Source of the DNA: Nitrospirota bacterium
GTDB taxonomy: Bacteria; Nitrospirota; Nitrospiria; Nitrospirales; UBA8639
Direction of reading: 5' to 3'
DNA length: 10,355 nt
Assembly: GCA_020348185.1 (NCBI GenBank)
Contig: CP070743.1
Coordinates: 1,641,512-1,651,866, forward strand
Shown here piece after piece: positions 5,835 to 10,355 of this stretch. The notes under the pieces were generated by a model that ran no database searches, was not told where the DNA came from, and was given only the letters and a program-made list of their open reading frames with translations. A program made the translations under genes and the position numbers. Every line of letters begins with the position of its first letter. The stretch's first letter is position 1.

Positions 5835-7268
5835 TCAAGTATGCAATCTCATTTCACGTAGAATGGTTTCAGCTGCTAGCGCTATATCAGAGTCGGCTTG
5901 GTGGTGGCGGGTGAAGATGCGAAATTGAATCAATTGAGCAGGTAGGTAATCAAAAAATTTCTTCAAACTTTCTTTTTCTACTTTTTTCCTCGCTGGTTCA
6001 TACACAAAAATTTGAAAACCCCCCATGTTTAAAAGATTGATGGGACGTGGATCTTTATGAGCCATATCAATTCGGAATTCAACATTTTTCAGATGAAGTG
6101 GGAGAAGCTTCCGTAAATGAGACTCAAATTTCTCAGGATCAACAATCCTTGGTTTCTTATGGTCCCACTGCGTGGGGAGAAGGGTACTGTAGGCCATTTT
6201 CCATTTGACGTCACGATTGAGGATTCGGGCCCATTCCAATCCTAAGCGTTTTTTTATTCGGTGGCAGGTGAGAGGCCATTGCCGTACAGATTCACTGACG
6301 GACCAATCGGTGAGGGTAAGATAAGACTCCATACGGTCGAGCGGATTGTAGGGAAAAAGAAATTTCATGGTTTGATGAAAGATTTCTTGCAGGTGAATGT
6401 CAATAGCTCTGGTCGTACGATGATAATACACATTGGAGTAGAGGTAGAGCCTGGCGTTAAGAAACATTTGAAGGGCAGGAAGGCCAGCTTGATGGATGGT
6501 CAGCCCTTTTGGGCTAAAAAATGAATAGTGGAGTAGGCGATCAATATCGATGGGACCAATGGCGACCCCACACATATATGAATCTCGTAAAACATAGTCA
6601 CAATTGTCAGCGGTATACACTCCTCCGATAATCGGTTGTAAAATGGTCAACCATCGGGGATAGTTGAGAATCGCTTTATGAGGGTCCTTTAAGATTAAAA
6701 AGGCAATGTAATCAGGTTCTAGTTTTTCTCCCGGGGCAAATAATGCTGAAGGACTTCGAGTGAGGTTTCGGATAATCGGGGCTAAATGTTCACGAACGAT
6801 CACCTGTCCTAGGTGTTCATGGGTCAGGTTATATTGTTTTAGAAAGTGGTGGTCGAAGAAATGGCCGAAGGGGCCATGACCGATGTCATGGAGAAGAGCG
6901 GTTATACGAAGTAATTCTTCTATAAAGGCTTCCGAGGGAAGATCCTTGACCGTCTCCCTTAAGGTTGGGTAGAGGGATTTTGCGAAACGACCAGCCAAAT
7001 GCATCGTCCCTAAAGAATGTTGAAATCGACTGTGTTCGGCTGAGGGGTAGACCCAGTGGGCACTTTGGAGTTGGTAGATAGAACGCAATCGTTGTACCCA
7101 AGGCGAATCAATAAGATCTTTTTCGGTTTGTTCGGAAAATGGATCCGAGGAATAGGGGACCGTAAATGTTATGTATCCATGGATGGGATCGGCTATGAGA
7201 GCCACCCCGTCATAGGGGACGTTGGACTCAGTTGGAAAATCAGGATTAAGAATAATTTCGGGTTTCAA
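5835..7268 (-). CDS. HD-superfamily metal-dependent phosphohydrolase (COG1078/dNTPase-like)
   Basis: This is a likely cytoplasmic metal-dependent phosphohydrolase of the family that includes deoxynucleotide triphosphohydrolases and SAMHD1-like proteins; the actual substrate cannot be read from sequence. Over 477 residues the usual order is present: ADPIHGYI (26-33), QRLRSIYQLQSAHWVYPSAE (59-78), then SRFQHSLG with H84, the catalytic ALLHDIGHGPFGH with H127-D128, and YTADNCDYVLRDSYMCGV with metal-ligand D224. The C-terminal half is helical and less conserved. The start is doubtful. TTG at 7266-7268 lies only two codons after an in-frame stop, inside a GTTTC heptamer repeat, and lacks a clear ribosome-binding site. 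GTG at 7203-7205, just before ALIADPIHGY, keeps the whole fold and may be the true start. The gene is separate from the lon-thiL unit (212 bases away) and converges with csrA. Confidence 0.85.
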   Translation of the reverse strand: MKPEIILNPDFPTESNVPYDGVALIADPIHGYITFTVPYSSDPFSEQTEKDLIDSPWVQRLRSIYQLQSAHWVYPSAEHSRFQHSLGTMHLAGRFAKSLYPTLRETVKDLPSEAFIEELLRITALLHDIGHGPFGHFFDHHFLKQYNLTHEHLGQVIVREHLAPIIRNLTRSPSALFAPGEKLEPDYIAFLILKDPHKAILNYPRWLTILQPIIGGVYTADNCDYVLRDSYMCGVAIGPIDIDRLLHYSFFSPKGLTIHQAGLPALQMFLNARLYLYSNVYYHRTTRAIDIHLQEIFHQTMKFLFPYNPLDRMESYLTLTDWSVSESVRQWPLTCHRIKKRLGLEWARILNRDVKWKMAYSTLLPTQWDHKKPRIVDPEKFESHLRKLLPLHLKNVEFRIDMAHKDPRPINLLNMGGFQIFVYEPARKKVEKESLKKFFDYLPAQLIQFRIFTRHHQADSDIALAAETILREMRLHT

Positions 7269-7282
7269 GTTTCAGGTTTCTC
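7262..7282 (+). repeat. Tandem heptamer repeat GTTTCNN, three units
   Basis: GTTTCAA, GTTTCAG and GTTTCTC lie head to tail, preceded by a decayed unit, ATTTCGG, at 7255-7261. The array matches the one at 817-844. Its first unit contains the reverse complement of the proposed TTG start of the HD gene, so the array sits at or just inside that gene's 5' end. Confidence 0.7.
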
Positions 7283-7312
7283 GTATTAATGCCGAAAAAT
7301 ATTGGAATGACA

Positions 7313-7464
7313 GGGTCGAAGGGTCGCAAGGTAGAAGAGCCAACGGGTCGAAGAGATCAGGAAGAAATGTCAGTTCCGTGTTTGAATACCTCTGGACCTT
7401 TTAGATTCTTCAACTCTTCGACTTTTTGACCTTTTGTACTCTTAACCCTTTTCCGATTTTTAGA
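7313..7464. repeat. Degenerate octamer repeats in two facing arms
   Basis: From 7313 on the plus strand, 8-bp units run in phase: GGGTCGAA, GGGTCGCA, AGGTAGAA, GAGCCAAC and GGGTCGAA. Between about 7456 and 7401 the minus strand shows related 8-bp units in phase, including GGGTTAAG, AGGTCAAA, AAGTCGAA, GAGTTGAA and GAATCTAA. The two arms therefore face each other and could fold, with core pairing of GTCGAAGAG (7347-7355) to CTCTTCGAC (7414-7422). No gene is visible here. The plus-strand open frame across it has no family signature. Confidence 0.6.
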
Positions 7465-7480
7465 CTCCTAGATTTTGATT

Positions 7481-7930
7481 TTATTTCGCCTTTATGGCCC
7501 GGTATCGTTGAATAGTGTAGAGCATGATCGGGTACGCGAGTAATGCCCCTAGCACACCAAGAATGCAAGCTCCCACGATAAAGGGAAGCAGATATTGGGA
7601 GATGATGTCATAGAGATTCTCTATTTGGATATCCTGCCACTGGAAAGAGGCAGTCGGCGGTATACCAAAAAGAGCAAACCCTGTATACAAGCTGCCTGCC
7701 AGAATGGGAATGATGGTCCAGGGGTTGTTGATCAAGGCCCCCAGGAAGACCACCAAATAATTCAGTCTGAATGCCCACGCGCACAAGACGACACTCACGG
7801 TATGGAGCCCATAATGAGGCGCAAAGGCGATAAACACCCCAATAGCAAAAGCCAAAGCTGTTCGGTGTGGTGATTCCTGAAGGTGCAGAATGCTGATTAA
7901 TTGAGTGCGAACTGTGGAGAGAGAAACCAT
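7481..7930 (-). CDS. DUF2062 family small membrane protein
   Basis: This is a small inner-membrane protein of unknown function. From the ATG at 7930 it has 149 residues. The sequence ESPHRTALAFAIGVFIAFAPHYGLHT (about residues 19-44) and LNYLVVFLGALINNPWTIIP (about 57-75) carry the glycine/proline pattern and the NPWT motif typical of DUF2062. Hydrophobic segments lie at about 25-53, 58-85 and 112-138, with a short basic C-terminal tail. The ATG follows the thiL stop after one base (TAA-G-ATG). A TTG at 7981 would overlap thiL by 50 bases and add 17 residues that are not typical, so I prefer the ATG. No good ribosome-binding site precedes it, suggesting coupled translation from thiL. Confidence 0.85.
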   Translation of the reverse strand: MVSLSTVRTQLISILHLQESPHRTALAFAIGVFIAFAPHYGLHTVSVVLCAWAFRLNYLVVFLGALINNPWTIIPILAGSLYTGFALFGIPPTASFQWQDIQIENLYDIISQYLLPFIVGACILGVLGALLAYPIMLYTIQRYRAIKAK

Positions 7931-7931
7931 C

Positions 7932-8993
7932 TTAGACAGGGCGGTTCTTCTTCCGGAAATGATCGTAACTGGTCGGTACAAGAGGGTGAGACGATCCGTT
8001 GGCTAACTTGATGCGCATGCCATGCTTTCGAGGCTCAATTGTGCCGATGGCTGTTATCTGAACCCCGTCATGCCTTTCGATATCTTTTAATTGGGTTTGA
8101 TGTTGTGCCGGCACCGTAAAGAGCAACTCATAATCTTCTCCTCCTTCAAGGGCAATGGAAATTGGATTTAGATGTTTATGGCGGGCAAAAGATCGGCATT
8201 GCGGCGAGATGGGAATTTTTTTGGCATCGATCATCGCGCCGACCCGACTTTCTCGACAAACATGACCCAGATCTCCTGATAATCCATCGGAAAGATCAAT
8301 AGCGGCGGTGGCCAGTCGGTGGGTGGACAACCATCGACCAATTTCTAGACGTGGTGTTGGGCGAAGGTGGCGGTTGATCAAAAATTGTGATAATCGCTTT
8401 TCGAGACGTTGTGTGGGTTGGGCTCTCTTACTGTGCAAGAGTTTCAGTCCCGCCCAAGAATCACCCAGTGTTCCGGTTATGTATATCGTATCCCCAATTT
8501 TGGCTCCACCTCGCGGAAGGGCTCTAGAGTTCTCGACGGTTCCAAGAATCGTGACTCCCAAAAACAATCCCTTCTTCGAAGCTGAAGTGTCTCCTCCAAT
8601 CAATTGTAGCTTATATTGATGGCAGCAAGACAGGAGCCCACGATACAGAGCCCGGACGTCGGTCTGTGAGTAGGCAGGTGGTATGGCCACAGACGTGAGT
8701 ACATAACGTGGGATACCGCCCATGGCGGCTATATCGCTCAAATTCGCGATGATGGCTCTATACCCAATTTCGCGAAACGAAGTCAGTTTGAGATCAAAGT
8801 GAATACCTTCAATCAATAAATCGGTTGAGACAAGAAGATGCTCGTTTTGAATGAATTGAATAATCGCGGCGTCATCCCCAATTCCTTTTAAGAGGGATGA
8901 GTACCCTGGGCCGGTTGAAGATTGTCGCCTTATGGCTTGAATGAGTCGAAATTCGCTGCTGTCAGAGACTCGTCTCCGATTGGATGAAGGCAT
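7932..8993 (-). CDS. thiL: Thiamine-monophosphate kinase ThiL
   Basis: ThiL phosphorylates thiamine monophosphate with ATP to give thiamine diphosphate, the active cofactor; it acts in the cytoplasm. The 353-residue protein has the full motif series of the PurM/ThiL fold: GIGDDAA at 37-43, STDLLIEGIHF at 56-66, ANLSDIAAMG at 83-92, GGDTSAS at 133-139, IDLSDGLSGDLGH at 232-244 and GGEDYELLFT at 284-293. The acidic metal and nucleotide-binding residues are intact, so it should be active. The ATG at 8993 lies one base after the lon stop (TAA-C-ATG), and no Shine-Dalgarno sequence is visible, so it probably relies on ribosomes finishing lon. The 3' end is followed one base later by the DUF2062 gene. 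No other thiamine gene is in the window. Confidence 0.95.
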   Translation of the reverse strand: MPSSNRRRVSDSSEFRLIQAIRRQSSTGPGYSSLLKGIGDDAAIIQFIQNEHLLVSTDLLIEGIHFDLKLTSFREIGYRAIIANLSDIAAMGGIPRYVLTSVAIPPAYSQTDVRALYRGLLSCCHQYKLQLIGGDTSASKKGLFLGVTILGTVENSRALPRGGAKIGDTIYITGTLGDSWAGLKLLHSKRAQPTQRLEKRLSQFLINRHLRPTPRLEIGRWLSTHRLATAAIDLSDGLSGDLGHVCRESRVGAMIDAKKIPISPQCRSFARHKHLNPISIALEGGEDYELLFTVPAQHQTQLKDIERHDGVQITAIGTIEPRKHGMRIKLANGSSHPLVPTSYDHFRKKNRPV

Positions 8994-8994
8994 G

Positions 8995-10355
8995 TTACGA
9001 GCCGGAAGACAGGGTCCGGCTGGTGACTTTGTGGCGAAAAGGTGAACGAGGTCGTGGAGATGCGATGCGTTTTCGGCGAACGGGGGTCGTTTGATTTTTG
9101 ATCGCTTGGGGTTTCAGGCGAGGCTTGGTCTTAGATCGAAGTGCGTGTTGAATAACTTCCAACGTCGTATTCACGAATAGGAAACGAAACCCACGGAGAA
9201 GATGCTTGGGAATTTCATCCAAATCTTTCTCATTTTGTTTAGGTAAAATGACACACGTCAGTTTCGCACGTTTCGCAGCAAGGATTTTCTCTTTTAATCC
9301 GCCTACCGGGAGTACACGCCCCCGGAGTGTCACTTCGCCGGTCATTGCGACATCTCGACGAACAGGTACGTTATTCAGGCAGGAAGCCAGCGCGACGGCC
9401 ATGGTGATTCCAGCCGATGGACCATCTTTGGGAATGGCTCCTGCCGGAACGTGAATGTGTATATCTTTTTTTGAAAACGCCTCCTGACGAATGCCCAACT
9501 GCTTCGCCTGAGCACGGATATAGCTAAGGGCAGCTTGGGCCGACTCTTTCATGACATCGCCTAAATGACCGGTTAAGGTCAGGTGTCCCTTTCCTTTAAT
9601 ACCTGAGGCTTCCACATACAGGATGTCTCCTCCACTTTCGGTCCAGGCAAGACCCGTTGCCACTCCAACTTCATCTTTTTCCTGCTCGAGTTCGGGGAGG
9701 TATTTTGGCACTCCCAGGTACTTGTGAAGATTGTGTGGGGTAACGGTGTAACGGTGTATGTTTCCCTCCGCAACTTCCTTGGCGACTTTTCGCATCACAT
9801 TGGCAATTTCCCGTTCAAGATTTCGTACCCCCGCTTCTCGTGTGTACTCCGAAATCATCTGTTGCATGGCTGGTTCCGAAATGCGTAAATGCTTTTCAGT
9901 GATCCCATGTTCGGACAGTTGACGGGGAATGAGAAACCGCCTGGCAATGCCGAGTTTTTCTTCTTCAGAATATCCTGGAATCTCAATGATTTCCATACGA
10001 TCGCGAAGGGCCGAGAGAATGGGGTCGGTGAGATTGGCAGTCGTAATAAACATGACGTCGCTGAGATCGAAGGGTACTGCGAGGTAATGGTCCGTGAACG
10101 CGTGGTTTTGTTCCGGATCCAACACTTCAAGAAGAGCCGCTGAGGGGTCACCGCGAAAATCCATTCCTACCTTGTCAACCTCATCGAGCATAAAGACAGG
10201 GTTGGTGGTTCCTGCCTGTTTCATGCCTTGAAGGATGCGACCGGGCAAGGCCCCGACATAGGTTCGTCGGTGCCCTCTGATTTCCGCCTCATCCCGTATG
10301 CCGCCGAGACTCATTCGAACGAATTCGCGACCTAAGGCTCTGGCGATGGACTTCC
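8995..10355 (-). CDS. lon: ATP-dependent protease Lon, C-terminal part (5' end outside window)
   Basis: Lon is a cytoplasmic AAA+ serine protease that degrades misfolded and regulatory proteins. The frame is open to base 10355. Before the internal ATG at 10314 the residues KSIARALGREFVRM are read, so Walker A and the N-terminal domain lie beyond the right edge. Visible parts, numbered from the Met at 10314, are: MSLGGIRDEAEIRGHRRTYV at 1-20, Walker B FMLDEVDK at 41-48, GDPSAALLEVLDPEQN at 55-70, the RDRME segment, and the protease domain with catalytic S300 in PKDGPSAG and K343 in GGLKEK, 43 residues apart as in E. coli Lon. After VIQHALR the protein continues with a 46-residue tail holding about 14 Lys/Arg and no Asp/Glu, which is unusual. 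It is first in a unit with thiL and the DUF2062 gene. Confidence 0.95.
   Translation of the reverse strand, partial: KSIARALGREFVRMSLGGIRDEAEIRGHRRTYVGALPGRILQGMKQAGTTNPVFMLDEVDKVGMDFRGDPSAALLEVLDPEQNHAFTDHYLAVPFDLSDVMFITTANLTDPILSALRDRMEIIEIPGYSEEEKLGIARRFLIPRQLSEHGITEKHLRISEPAMQQMISEYTREAGVRNLEREIANVMRKVAKEVAEGNIHRYTVTPHNLHKYLGVPKYLPELEQEKDEVGVATGLAWTESGGDILYVEASGIKGKGHLTLTGHLGDVMKESAQAALSYIRAQAKQLGIRQEAFSKKDIHIHVPAGAIPKDGPSAGITMAVALASCLNNVPVRRDVAMTGEVTLRGRVLPVGGLKEKILAAKRAKLTCVILPKQNEKDLDEIPKHLLRGFRFLFVNTTLEVIQHALRSKTKPRLKPQAIKNQTTPVRRKRIASPRPRSPFRHKVTSRTLSSGS

Noticed and set aside
7222..7404. 60-codon plus-strand frame across the repeats
   Set aside because: It reads through heptamer and octamer repeats and the antisense 5' end of the HD gene; no protein-like signature.
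7262..7464. CRISPR array
   Set aside because: Units are 7-8 bp, directly abutting and degenerate, without spacers or cas genes.
7931..7981. TTG at 7981 as the start of the DUF2062 protein
   Set aside because: It would overlap thiL by 50 bases and add residues not typical of the family; the ATG one base after the thiL stop is better.

Overview
The window reads as ordinary chromosome of a Gram-negative, probably flagellated bacterium. It has an LptD outer-membrane assembly protein, an FliA/WhiG-type flagellar sigma factor, CsrA, a sigma-54 activator and Lon. Protein style and the A/T-rich, repeat-bearing gaps suggest a Nitrospirota-like (Nitrospira-type) organism. That placement is inference, because no rRNA or diagnostic metabolic gene is present. 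There are no tRNAs, rRNAs, CRISPR arrays, transposases or phage genes.

Layout. 1-814 (+): the C-terminal barrel of LptD, open at the left edge. 815-1072: a gap with a tandem heptamer repeat, a possible 12-codon leader ORF and a hairpin that covers the Shine-Dalgarno sequence of the next gene. 1073-2530 (+): an NtrC-family sigma-54 response regulator with no sensor kinase beside it. 2531-3084: a long gap with dyads, a plausible sigma-70 promoter and a small open frame whose stop overlaps the fliA start. 3085-3903 (+): fliA. 3950-5230 (-): a lipoprotein with an LssY-type C-terminal domain, convergent with fliA. 5231-5525: a divergent control region with a sigma-28-like promoter pointing at csrA and a sigma-54-like promoter pointing at the lipoprotein gene. 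5526-5771 (+): csrA. 5835-7268 (-): an HD-superfamily phosphohydrolase, convergent with csrA. 7255-7464: heptamer and octamer extragenic repeats. 7481-10355 (-): a tightly packed lon-thiL-DUF2062 unit with 1-nt stop/start gaps, lon being open at the right edge.

How the genes fit together. Regulators cluster in the left half: a sigma-54 activator, FliA and CsrA. They flank an exported lipoprotein whose upstream region looks sigma-54-like. The simplest reading is a motility/secretion control neighbourhood, with FliA possibly driving csrA. This rests on promoter pattern matching only. The right half is housekeeping: Lon proteolysis, thiamine diphosphate synthesis, a small membrane protein and a nucleotide-hydrolase-like HD protein.

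I see no clear new multigene system. The best leads are the two-period extragenic repeat at two loci, the small ORF fused to the fliA start, the leader ORF plus hairpin before the sigma-54 activator, the facing promoters before csrA, and the acid-free basic tail on Lon.
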